Below, one piece after another: positions 47,196 through 55,809 of a DNA stretch of 64,000 nt; position 1 is the stretch's first letter, and every line of letters begins with the position of its first letter. This DNA comes from Setoptus koraiensis (taxonomy: Eukaryota; Arthropoda). Made by a program: the position numbers and the translations under genes. The stretch is from assembly GCA_048013815.1 (NCBI GenBank), contig CM106585.1, forward strand, positions 10,850,001 to 10,914,000, in the 5' to 3' direction. The notes under the pieces are model-generated. The model searched no databases. It saw only the letters and a program-made list of their open reading frames with translations, and was not told the origin of the DNA.

Positions 47196-48694
47196 CCGTT
47201 AGAACTAGCCTGGGACCCCGTGGTATGGACAAGATGATTCAAGCGGCAAACGGTGATGTCACTATCACAAACGATGGTGCCACCATTCTTAAACAAATCG
47301 AGGTATTACATCCAGCCGCCAAGATGTTGGTAGAGGTTAGCCAGGCTCAAGATGTTGACGCCGGCGATGGCACAACCAGTGTGGTTGTTTTAGCCGGTTC
47401 TCTATTGGATGGCGCTCAGAAACTTCTTCAAAAAGGCATACATCCAACTATCATTAGTGATGCATTTCAAGAGGCGGCAAAAGCCTGCCATGAATCATTG
47501 GTGAACAAATTAGCCATAGAGGTCGATCTGAAAGATTTAGATTCACTGCAAAGAGTTGCTTCGACCTCTCTAAACAGTAAGGTAGTCTCGCAGCATTCTT
47601 CCCTCTTGGCACCCATTGCAGTGCAAGCTGTTTTAAAAATCAGACAAACGTTCGCTGGTAAAGATAATGTCGACTTGAGGAATATCAGAGTCATCAAAAA
47701 ACTCGGAGGCACTTTAGACGATACTCAACTCATAGATGGACTAGTATTAGATTCTAAATTCTGCAGCGACTTTGGCTCAAAACGTGTCGAAAAAGCCAAA
47801 ATAGGTCTCATTCAATTCTGTATATCACCACCGAAGACAGACATGGATAATCAAGTCGTCATCACAGATTATACCCAAATGGATCGTGTGCTTCGCGAAG
47901 AAAGGAATTATATACTCAACATAGTCAAGCAGATCAAGAAGGCCGGTTGCAACGTACTTTTGGTCCAAAAATCCATACTTAGAGACGCTTTAACCGACTT
48001 GGCTCTACATTTTCTCGGTAAAACCAAAATAGCTGTCGTCAAAGATGTCGAACGTGAAGATGTAGAATTTATATGCAAAACTCTCGGCTGCAGACCAATA
48101 GCTAGCCTAGATCACTTTACACCAGAGCACTTGGTATCGGCAGATCTTGTTGAGGAGGTAACAACGGCCAAATATATCAAGATAACAGGAATTCAACCAA
48201 ATCCTGTTAACATTGCCAATAAAACGGTCAATATACTTATCAGAGGCTCCAACAAGTTGGTCATGGAGGAGGCGGAGCGTTCGCTGCATGATGCCTTGTG
48301 CGTTGTCCGTTGCTTGGTCAAATCGCCTTATCTCATACCAGGTGGTGGTGCGCCCGAAATCCACTTGTCGCATCACCTAAGTAAACTGAGTCAATCGATG
48401 ATAGGTTTACAAGCGGTTTGTTTCCGCGCCTTTGCCGAGGCTTTAGAAATCATACCCTACACACTGGCCGAGAACGCCGGTCTCAATCCGATTGGAACTA
48501 TCACTGAATTGAGGCAAAAGCATGCAAATGGCGAGAAAAATTTCGGCATTAATATTAGAAAAGGAACCGTCACCGATATGCTAGGCGAGAATGTCTTGCA
48601 TCCCTTATTGGTAGCGACATCAGCAGTCACACTGGCAGCTGAGACAGCACGATCTATTCTCAAAATCGATGATCTAATAAACTCAGTGCGTTGA
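47075..48694 (+). CDS. CCT4: Chaperonin TRiC/CCT subunit delta
   Basis: Complete intronless 539-residue CCT4, one of eight subunits of the cytosolic chaperonin ring that folds actin, tubulin and many other proteins using ATP. Family signatures include [14 protein letters not shown] near residue 43, TNDGATIL near residue 67, and the ATPase loop [12 protein letters not shown] near residue 97. [15 protein letters not shown] is typical of the delta subunit, and the C-terminal equatorial domain includes PGGGAPE. Length matches animal CCT4 (about 535-540). The N-terminal 40 residues (Thr/Gln/Ser-rich with charged residues) are reused as the start of AsnRS downstream. The stop is only 6 bp before the second copy of the duplicated block, which appears to provide its 3' UTR and AATAAA signal. 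Confidence 0.98.
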   Translation: MTQPQTQRAAQSGADRNFKDKDKPNQIRQSNMSAAKAVADAVRTSLGPRGMDKMIQAANGDVTITNDGATILKQIEVLHPAAKMLVEVSQAQDVDAGDGTTSVVVLAGSLLDGAQKLLQKGIHPTIISDAFQEAAKACHESLVNKLAIEVDLKDLDSLQRVASTSLNSKVVSQHSSLLAPIAVQAVLKIRQTFAGKDNVDLRNIRVIKKLGGTLDDTQLIDGLVLDSKFCSDFGSKRVEKAKIGLIQFCISPPKTDMDNQVVITDYTQMDRVLREERNYILNIVKQIKKAGCNVLLVQKSILRDALTDLALHFLGKTKIAVVKDVEREDVEFICKTLGCRPIASLDHFTPEHLVSADLVEEVTTAKYIKITGIQPNPVNIANKTVNILIRGSNKLVMEEAERSLHDALCVVRCLVKSPYLIPGGGAPEIHLSHHLSKLSQSMIGLQAVCFRAFAEALEIIPYTLAENAGLNPIGTITELRQKHANGEKNFGINIRKGTVTDMLGENVLHPLLVATSAVTLAAETARSILKIDDLINSVR

Positions 48695-48700
48695 GTAATG

Positions 48701-49347
48701 AGGTATATAATTCATCAAGATAGTGATGAGGAGTGAGTCATCAGTGTCACTGTTTAACCTTTATCTGCTTGTTTATTGAGTTGATGTCATTGTAGCAATA
48801 CTACATAATTCAAACAATAATAAATAATAACTAACAAGATCCTCTCGAAGATATCGTCAACCTTCATGATGGTGTTTGTGTTAGCGGCATCTTTTTGTGA
48901 AGTCAGTTAAATTGGAAATCAAATTATTTGTTTATGAGTAAGTTCGTCGAACTCATTTTCGAACATTTCTCTTTGAATTTTGCGCGGATTATGAGCGAGA
49001 GAATGCGCACAAGGCGTATTTCGCGCGGAAGTTGCATGAAACCAATTTTTTTGTTTGTTGTTGGTTCATTGGATTCGAAAAATGTTATACAACGAGCGAA
49101 TCAGAACAGCCAAATCGTGATCGGTCGCATAGCCTTTATCAGTTTAGACATTTAATATGATTGTTGCCAACCCATTTTGAACTGAATCAACTAAACCACA
49201 TCACTTTCTTTCTCTCAGCCTCACTTAGATATCAATTATGACACAAGCACAAACCCAAGGAGCTACCCAATCAGGTGACCGTAACTTGGATGATAAGAGC
49301 GAGCCAAATCAACAAAGTAACACGAGCGCTACCAAGAATGTGGCCGA
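48701..49347 (+). repeat. Duplicated block, copy 2 (CCT4 3' UTR, AsnRS start)
   Basis: It begins 6 bp after the CCT4 stop with relics of the last codons of the unidentified gene (ending caagatagtgatgaggagtga), continues through its AATAAA (48819-48824) and spacer, and ends about 110 bp into the AsnRS coding sequence. Similarity to copy 1 continues through coding codons up to the VAD residues and then stops. The frame is preserved across two small in-frame deletions relative to CCT4. Confidence 0.9.
48819..48824 (+). terminator. Poly(A) signal AATAAA serving CCT4
   Basis: First AATAAA after the CCT4 stop (125 bp downstream). It is the duplicated equivalent of the signal at 46656. Confidence 0.6.
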
Positions 49348-50766
49348 CACCTTTGCAACAATTAAATTAAGAGACGCTGCAAATTATCGTAATCAACGTG
49401 TTCTAGTTCAAGGCTGGGCGCATCGTATCAGACGTCAAGGAAAGAAATTGATGTTCATCATATTACGTGATGGTACCGGCTTCTTACAATGTGTATTATC
49501 GAAAGGCCTATGTGAAACTCACGACAGCCAGGTTTTGCAAACAGAGGCCACAGTCAAAATATATGGAACACTTAAAGCTCTTCCCGAAGGGAAACAAGCT
49601 CCGGGAGGTCATGAGCTGCAGGCGGACGATTGGAAGTTAATCGGGAATGCACCAGCTGGAGGCATCGAAAACGCTCTGAATGAAGAATCTGCTGTTGACG
49701 TGCAACTCGACCAAAGACATCTGATGCTTAGAGGAGAGAACCTTAGTCGTATCATGCTTTTCAGATCTATCTTGACTAAGCATTTGAGACTCCATTATTT
49801 CGACAGGGGCTTTGTTGAGATCACTCCACCGACATTGGTTACCGGTCAAGTGGAAGGAGGCTCTACATTATTTAAACTTAACTTCTTCGGCGAGGAGGCC
49901 TATCTCACTCAGTCATCTCAACTGTATCTCGAGTCAGCGCTACCAGCACTTGGCGACGTCTTTTGCATAGCTCAATCCTATAGAGCTGAACAATCAAGAA
50001 CACGAAGACATCTAGCTGAATACACTCACGTAGAAGCTGAGAGACCATTTATCTCATTCGATGAGTTACTCGACACCATAGAAGATCTGATTTGCGATCT
50101 AATAGATAGAGTTATGAATGATCCAGTCGCCTCCAAAATTGTCAAGGAATTGAATCCTGACTTCGTCGTACCTAAAAAGCCATTCAAAAGGATGCATTAT
50201 GCTCAGGCAATCGAATACTTGAAAGAAAATGATATCACCAAAGAAAATGGAGAATTCTATCAATTCGGTGAAGATATACCTGAGATGCCCGAAAGGAAGA
50301 TGACCGATAAAATTAATGAACCTATTATGCTAACAAGATTTCCAGCTGGCATAAAGGCTTTCTACATGTCCAAGTGTAGCGACGACGAAAGAGTCACTGA
50401 ATCGGTAAGTTATATCGCAAAATACATTAATATTCGATAAAACATGACTTTGTGCCCCAATGTGAAGCTATAATTATTATTACCAATTATTTATTTCAAC
50501 AGGTTGATGTCCTTCTGCCGGGTGTAGGTGAGATCGTGGGTGGATCTATGAGAATCTGGGACCACGATCAACTTGTCAATGCTTATAAACGTGAAAATAT
50601 CGATCCAAAGCCTTACTACTGGTACACAGATCAAAGAATGTATGGTACCTGCCCTCACGGTGGTTACGGTCTTGGATTGGAGAGGTTCATAACATACATT
50701 CTCAACAGACATCATATCAGGGATAGTGTAATATATCCACGATATGTTGGCAGATGTAAACCTTAG
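49238..50766 (+). CDS. NARS1: Cytoplasmic asparaginyl-tRNA synthetase with CCT4-derived N-terminus
   Basis: Class II AsnRS in two exons (49238-50404 and 50503-50766). The 98-bp GT-AG intron sits between TES and [14 protein letters not shown], giving 476 residues. The enzyme charges tRNA-Asn in the cytosol. The anticodon-binding OB fold starts about residue 45 ([19 protein letters not shown]). Class II motif 1 is around [10 protein letters not shown], motif 2 is [20 protein letters not shown], and motif 3 is [10 protein letters not shown] near the end. HVEAERPF and [17 protein letters not shown] are AsnRS-typical. Human AsnRS has about 100 further N-terminal residues (the UNE-N domain) that are missing here. 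Instead residues 1-40 match the CCT4 N-terminus next door (MTQ.QTQ, DRN, PNQ, QSN, VAD). The start ATG aligns with the CCT4 start in the duplicated block. CoREST converges 171 bp downstream. Confidence 0.97.
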
Positions 50767-50937
50767 TTTACTAGCTAAATAATATCGGTATAGTGACACA
50801 AAAAGTTGATATACACATACTCCTCCTTGTGATTGATTACGGGCACTGTTCTATTTAATATTTTAGTTTGTTCACTTATCGAATAATTTTTCATTCGTAG
50901 TGATAGTAGTAAACATGTATTTTATTTTTACATTGAT

Positions 50938-52278
50938 TTATGTGCAGTCTGGTATCACTGGCCCTTCGTCTTCTATAATTTTATTGAACGTAGGATTATC
51001 CTCGTCGTGTTTTTCTACTAGCAACTGTAGATTTAATCGATCTTTATTGGTAGCATAAAAAGCTCTGACACTATCCGCATTTTTGGTACGCACCACCTCT
51101 GATATTGCATCAAAGTCAGTACCATAGCGCCTGATACCTTGGATGATGAGCTCAGACTCTTCAGGGGCCCAAATTCTGTTATGCTTGATTGGGGGCAATA
51201 TTTCATTCAGATTCAATGACTGACTTAATTCTTCTATCTGGCGCGCGATTGGTTGTATCTTATCCTTGATTTGTGAAACAACTTGTTTATCTGTTTGGAT
51301 TTTAGACTTTAGATTCTGTATTTTGGAATCTATTTCTTTGAGAATAATGTCGCAAGTCTGCGGACCTCCATCTACAATTCTTTGGATATCTTGGCGAGTA
51401 AAGAGCAAATTTTTCTGCATATAAAAGCAATCTCCAGTTTCTAGCTTTTCTGTCTTGGTGATTCCAGAGCGTTTGACATCTTCATAACATGCAACACAAT
51501 AATCTTTGTCTCCTGATAAGGTTATAATTGGGGCTAATATTGTACACTCATTTTTATACATGACTCTCAATTGTTTCTTGCATAAACAACATACTCCATC
51601 ATATTCCTCGTTGGAGGCGCTGCTATCAGGACTAGCCTCTCCAGCGTTGGCGTTGGATCGTTCTTTATCTCCGTTGGACTTATTTTCATCGTTGTTTTCC
51701 TCTTCTTCCTCGTCGGAAGGCACCTCACTACCTGGCTGCTTCCTCAGAGCAAAACGTCTTGTTTGTCTTTCCATGAGACTAGCTCTTGTGCGAGTTTTCT
51801 TCCAAGAATAATAATATTTGATTAGGTTGGCCATAGATTTGTCAGGTAGCATCTGTTTTATCTTCGAAAATTGTTTTTCATGGAATTGATATGCTTGTTC
51901 GAAGAGAACTTTATCTTCAACAGACCACTCATCTGGATATGGTACGAAATTCGGGAGGTCGGCATAGGCTCTATTTAGATCAAACTTATGCCAGCTCAGC
52001 ATGCCTAGGGCCTGTTCCATGTTGTAAGAGTATTTCTCTTTGGCTTTGGCTATGTATTCCTCAAGTATATGCTCAGGTATACTATTTTGGGGCGACCAAA
52101 CCTTAACGGCTTTCTCTTCCTCATATCGCTGTGGCGCCGGCGAAAAAGCTATGAATTGGGGTATGGGCGCTTGGTAATTTCGTCCTATTCTCATTCCATG
52201 ATCGTCCTTAAAGTCATCACCCGCGGTTGTCTGGCTGATGGCACGATGATTTACTAGGTGCTGATGACTGCCTGGCAT
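50938..52278 (-). CDS. CoREST: CoREST (REST corepressor) family protein
   Basis: Complete intronless 446-residue CoREST, the scaffold that joins the histone demethylase LSD1 to HDAC1/2 in a nuclear repressor complex. The ELM2 region includes GMRIGRNYQAPIPQF (about 28-42) and YNMEQALGMLSWHKFD (about 84-99). SANT1 runs from DEWSVEDKVLFEQAYQFHEK through MLPDKSMANLIKYYYSWKKT (about 116-160). A Ser/Glu/Asn-rich acidic linker follows. A coiled coil at about 310-350 fits the LSD1-binding helix (KIQNLKSKIQTDK). SANT2 begins WAPEESELIIQGIRRYGTDF (about 368-388). Unlike human RCOR1, the linker carries a cysteine cluster, CCLC and CVAC 27 residues apart, that could bind zinc. The flanking gene on the 5' side (LDLR-like) diverges 818 bp away. 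Confidence 0.95.
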   Translation of the reverse strand: MPGSHQHLVNHRAISQTTAGDDFKDDHGMRIGRNYQAPIPQFIAFSPAPQRYEEEKAVKVWSPQNSIPEHILEEYIAKAKEKYSYNMEQALGMLSWHKFDLNRAYADLPNFVPYPDEWSVEDKVLFEQAYQFHEKQFSKIKQMLPDKSMANLIKYYYSWKKTRTRASLMERQTRRFALRKQPGSEVPSDEEEEENNDENKSNGDKERSNANAGEASPDSSASNEEYDGVCCLCKKQLRVMYKNECTILAPIITLSGDKDYCVACYEDVKRSGITKTEKLETGDCFYMQKNLLFTRQDIQRIVDGGPQTCDIILKEIDSKIQNLKSKIQTDKQVVSQIKDKIQPIARQIEELSQSLNLNEILPPIKHNRIWAPEESELIIQGIRRYGTDFDAISEVVRTKNADSVRAFYATNKDRLNLQLLVEKHDEDNPTFNKIIEDEGPVIPDCT

Positions 52279-53096
52279 GATGAAATAAAGTTGCAGGATT
52301 TTTCGTCCAGTGTGTTGATCAGGTTAAGTAACGATAGATTTGGTGATGGAATAATCTGCCTTAAAGGTAAGGTTGGTTCAAAAAGAAGGTGTCATTGAAT
52401 CTATCGGAATCGATGCTTATAGGCGCGTGTTTTTTTTTTGGGTTTCTTTTGCCTTTGTTTGAACCAACATGAGCGCGAGTTTTGAATGTACATCTCTTGA
52501 ATTTTTTAATAAGAATCGGTGTTACAGTAGACTGTCCTGGCAGAGCTGCCGGGAACACCGCTACCCGCAGGCACGCGTTTTCTCCCGTGTTCTCCCATTA
52601 TTGCCATTTCGGCATTGGGTCGGGCACAGAGCAGTACAATAGGCTCATTGCCCGCACTCTAGCAATAGTGGAAATCTGCCAATGTTTTTGTGTAACGCCA
52701 CTGATTGCACTACCCTCCTCACCATGTTCTCCCATTTTCTCCCATGTTCGCCCATCCACTCCTCTATTGCCCCTGTTGCCTCCATTGCGGCGATTGCCTC
52801 AATTGCGGCGATTGCCTCAATTGCGGCGATTGCCTCTATTGCGCTGATTGCCTCTATTGCCCTGATTGCCCCTAATGCTCGCATGTAAAACCATGTAAAA
52901 AGTTTGAGAAGTCTTGGTAAATCTTCAAGTGCTCATTAGATTTCACGCAGCATGCCATTCATTGGCAGATTTCCACCCAGTCAGCAATATTGGCGCGGGT
53001 GAGTGAGTACATCTTCATTGTACATAAATTGTACAATAAATTGTATATAAAGTGCGTCTACCTACCTAGTCGCATAGTAATCGTCAACAAGTAATC
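52279..53096. other. Divergent intergenic region between CoREST and the LDLR-like gene
   Basis: It should hold both 5' UTRs and promoters. The only structured element is the 18-nt minisatellite at 52778-52876. A TATA-like TATATAAAG lies near 53044-53052, about 45-50 bp before the LDLR-like ATG. Confidence 0.5.
52778..52876. repeat. 18-nt minisatellite (gcctcaattgcggcgatt)
   Basis: Five and a half head-to-tail 18-mers. The right units drift to gcctctattgc(g/c)ctgatt. Confidence 0.9.
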
Positions 53097-55340
53097 ATGA
53101 CAGTAACATCAAAAACAATGTCCAAGTTATTATTATCAGTTTTTTTATTAATACAGTTGTCGTCGGTATTCGCCATCAACGAAGATTGTCCCCTTAATCA
53201 GTTTTCATGCCAAGACGGAACCTGCGTACCTCAACTATGGGTTTGTGACAGACAGCAGGACTGTGATAACGGATTTGACGAACAATCGTGTAATTCTCAC
53301 AATTGTAGCGTCGGCCACCAATTCTGTAATGATAAACACACGTGCATACCCGAGAGTTGGTTCTGCGATGGACATAAGGACTGCCCCGGCAATGAGGACG
53401 AGCTCAATTGTCACGAGAACATTTGTAAGGAAACTGAGTTTCGTTGTGACGGCAGAGTTTGTATCGATTTGCGACTCCGTTGTGACGGAATTAGACATTG
53501 CCACGACGGACAGGACGAAAAAAACTGTACTATCGCTGCCGAATCGAAAATGGCCAGGAAGTGCACAACGGACATGATAAAGTGCCCCTCGGATCAACAT
53601 TGCATCTACAACAGGGAGGTTTGCGACAATCACATCGATTGCGAAGATGGATCGGATGAGGCCAACTGCGGACACAAAAAATGCGAGACCTACGAGTTTG
53701 CGTGCCAAAATTCCAGCTCAAATTCGAAGAATGCCAAAAAATGTATTCCTCTAACGTGGCAATGTGACAACGAGAACGACTGTGGCGACTGGAGTGACGA
53801 ATTAGGCCTTCATTGTTTACCAGAGGATTACAGCCATTTCTTATCAAGCAGAAAGAAATCTTGTCGCATGGGATATTTTCCCTGCTCCCAAGGGGAGTGT
53901 ATACAGTTTAAATTTGTTTGTGACGGTCAGCACCATTGTTCTGATGGTTCGGACGAAGGCCGGAGGTGCGACTCGTCGTGTGCTACAAGCAACGGTGGTT
54001 GTGCTCAAATCTGCCGATCTACACCCTACGGACCATCCTGCGATTGTCGTGAAGGATATATGCTCAATGATGACGGAAAGACCTGTGACGATATCGACGA
54101 ATGTACCCAGTTCGGATTGTGCAGTCATTTTTGTTTCAACACCCGTGGTAGTTATAAATGCAAATGTGCCGAGGGATATGAAATATCACCGACAAACAAA
54201 CACCACTGCAAAGCAGTCAAGAGGTCAGAGGCGGCCATCTATTTCATGCTTCCCGACAAAATAATCTCTTCAGGTATTGTCAAATACGAGGAGCAACTTC
54301 TCATCAGCCCCGGTGTTTATGATATCAAAGGGATGGATTATGATCGCAACATGGGCCTTGTCTTCTGGTCGGAGCACGCGAATCGCCGGATAATGTCAAT
54401 GAAGTTAAAAGATGGTAGACTGGAACAGCTCTTTACAACTGTCTCTGGGCCCTTATACATTGCATGGGATTGGGTGAGAAAGAACATGTATTTCAGCGAT
54501 TCCGACGGATACGTGCATGTGTGCAATCGCATTTCCGGTAACTGCTCAATGATAGTACAAGACCCAGTCAACTTAACTAGCTTGGCGCTGGCGCCTAAGC
54601 ACGGTTTTATTTTCTTGGCCATCGTGGGCACTAATGGCAGGATCGAGAGAGCACGACTCGATGGTAGCGATAGGAGTATAATAGTAGCCGCAAAAATTCA
54701 CTGGCCGCGGCAAATCGTCGTCGATCAAATAATGCGGCGCATCTATTGGACCGATAGCCAGCTGGAGGAAATTTGCAGCTGCGATTATGACGGAAACCAG
54801 CGAATCAGTCTGATCTCTTTTGGACTGCCAAGACCGGTCGGTTTGGCACTGTTTGAGGACTCCCTCTTCGCGTCTAGTCTAGAAAGCAATATGTCTGAAA
54901 CTATTGATAAATTCAGTGGAACCGATAGAAAGCCCTTCAACATCCCCTTTAAATCAGAGGTAATCCGGGTCGTGCACCGATCGTTACAACCAGCTGGGCT
55001 GGAAAATTGCACCACTTCTTGCGAGCATCTTTGCATCGCTATGATGGGTCAAGACAGCTGTCTTTGCCCACCGGGAATGATGCTTGCGGATGATCTACGA
55101 AGTTGCCGTGCAGCCGATCCCATTCCGGATGATAAAACCTGGATTTGGCTCATTATCATTCTTTTGTTTATAACTGTCATCGGACTGCTCACGTTGCTGA
55201 TAATCGTCATGATGTATAAACAAGGGACATTGCCCAAGCCCCACTTTAACGGCATTGATATAAGTTCTATATCAGTAACCTTCACACCTGGCTTCAGCAA
55301 CCACGGAAAAGACGACGAAGAAATATTGATAAACGGCTAA
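53097..55340 (+). CDS. LDL-receptor-family membrane protein, intronless
   Basis: A 747-residue type I membrane protein of the LDL-receptor family. Order: signal peptide (1-30); six LDLa modules, each with six cysteines and the calcium-binding CD...C.DGSDE.-type end (about 33-295); two EGF-like modules, the second of the calcium-binding type (DIDEC); a YWTD/LDLV beta-propeller (about 385-625); a third EGF-like module (CTTSCEHLCIAM...CLCPPGM); a transmembrane helix (WIWLIIILLFITVIGLLTLL within about 682-706); and a 41-residue tail. By family knowledge it would bind lipoprotein or yolk-type ligands. The tail has no NPxY endocytosis motif, so uptake by the usual route is doubtful. LDLR genes normally have many introns; this one has none in 2.2 kb. 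Poly(A) signal AATAAA at 55370. Rearranged pieces of this gene lie at 35.1-35.8 kb. Confidence 0.95.
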   Translation: MTVTSKTMSKLLLSVFLLIQLSSVFAINEDCPLNQFSCQDGTCVPQLWVCDRQQDCDNGFDEQSCNSHNCSVGHQFCNDKHTCIPESWFCDGHKDCPGNEDELNCHENICKETEFRCDGRVCIDLRLRCDGIRHCHDGQDEKNCTIAAESKMARKCTTDMIKCPSDQHCIYNREVCDNHIDCEDGSDEANCGHKKCETYEFACQNSSSNSKNAKKCIPLTWQCDNENDCGDWSDELGLHCLPEDYSHFLSSRKKSCRMGYFPCSQGECIQFKFVCDGQHHCSDGSDEGRRCDSSCATSNGGCAQICRSTPYGPSCDCREGYMLNDDGKTCDDIDECTQFGLCSHFCFNTRGSYKCKCAEGYEISPTNKHHCKAVKRSEAAIYFMLPDKIISSGIVKYEEQLLISPGVYDIKGMDYDRNMGLVFWSEHANRRIMSMKLKDGRLEQLFTTVSGPLYIAWDWVRKNMYFSDSDGYVHVCNRISGNCSMIVQDPVNLTSLALAPKHGFIFLAIVGTNGRIERARLDGSDRSIIVAAKIHWPRQIVVDQIMRRIYWTDSQLEEICSCDYDGNQRISLISFGLPRPVGLALFEDSLFASSLESNMSETIDKFSGTDRKPFNIPFKSEVIRVVHRSLQPAGLENCTTSCEHLCIAMMGQDSCLCPPGMMLADDLRSCRAADPIPDDKTWIWLIIILLFITVIGLLTLLIIVMMYKQGTLPKPHFNGIDISSISVTFTPGFSNHGKDDEEILING

Positions 55341-55809
55341 TTACAAAGAATATAAACAACAAATGCAATAATAAATTAAATATTAAGATGCTGTGCATAA
55401 GTAACCGCGCTTGCGCGCTCCTCTCAACTCCTAAGGGGAAAAATGTATTGTCTGTACAGTTTCGACATTTTATCTGAAGAGGGGAAAGCAGAAGCGCAGT
55501 GAGCAGATTCGCCGCACAGTTTTTGTATCTAACATCTTTTCTCCAGCTGAGAAGTCTCCTATTTTCAATTTCACTATTATTATCCATTTTCCGTCTGATT
55601 CACCAGGAGCTAGGATGCTACTTCTCATCATTGATCATTTTTTTCCCAAATAATTGCCTTCATTAAATCGAACCATTAGCTAACCAAGGCATTGACTATC
55701 TTTGTACACACATTCGTATCTGGACCATATTTAGAGTCAGAGATATATCTAGAACATAAAATCATAATCCATTTGCTTAATACAGTTGATAATATTCTCT
55801 CCTCTAGGT
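55341..55809. other. Spacer between LDLR-like and RBM5/10-like genes
   Basis: It contains the LDLR-like 3' UTR (AATAAA at 55370) and the RBM5/10-like 5' region. The pyrimidine-rich tattctctcctctag ending at 55807, just before gtATG, looks like an acceptor and suggests a 5' UTR intron. Nothing else is visible. Confidence 0.5.
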
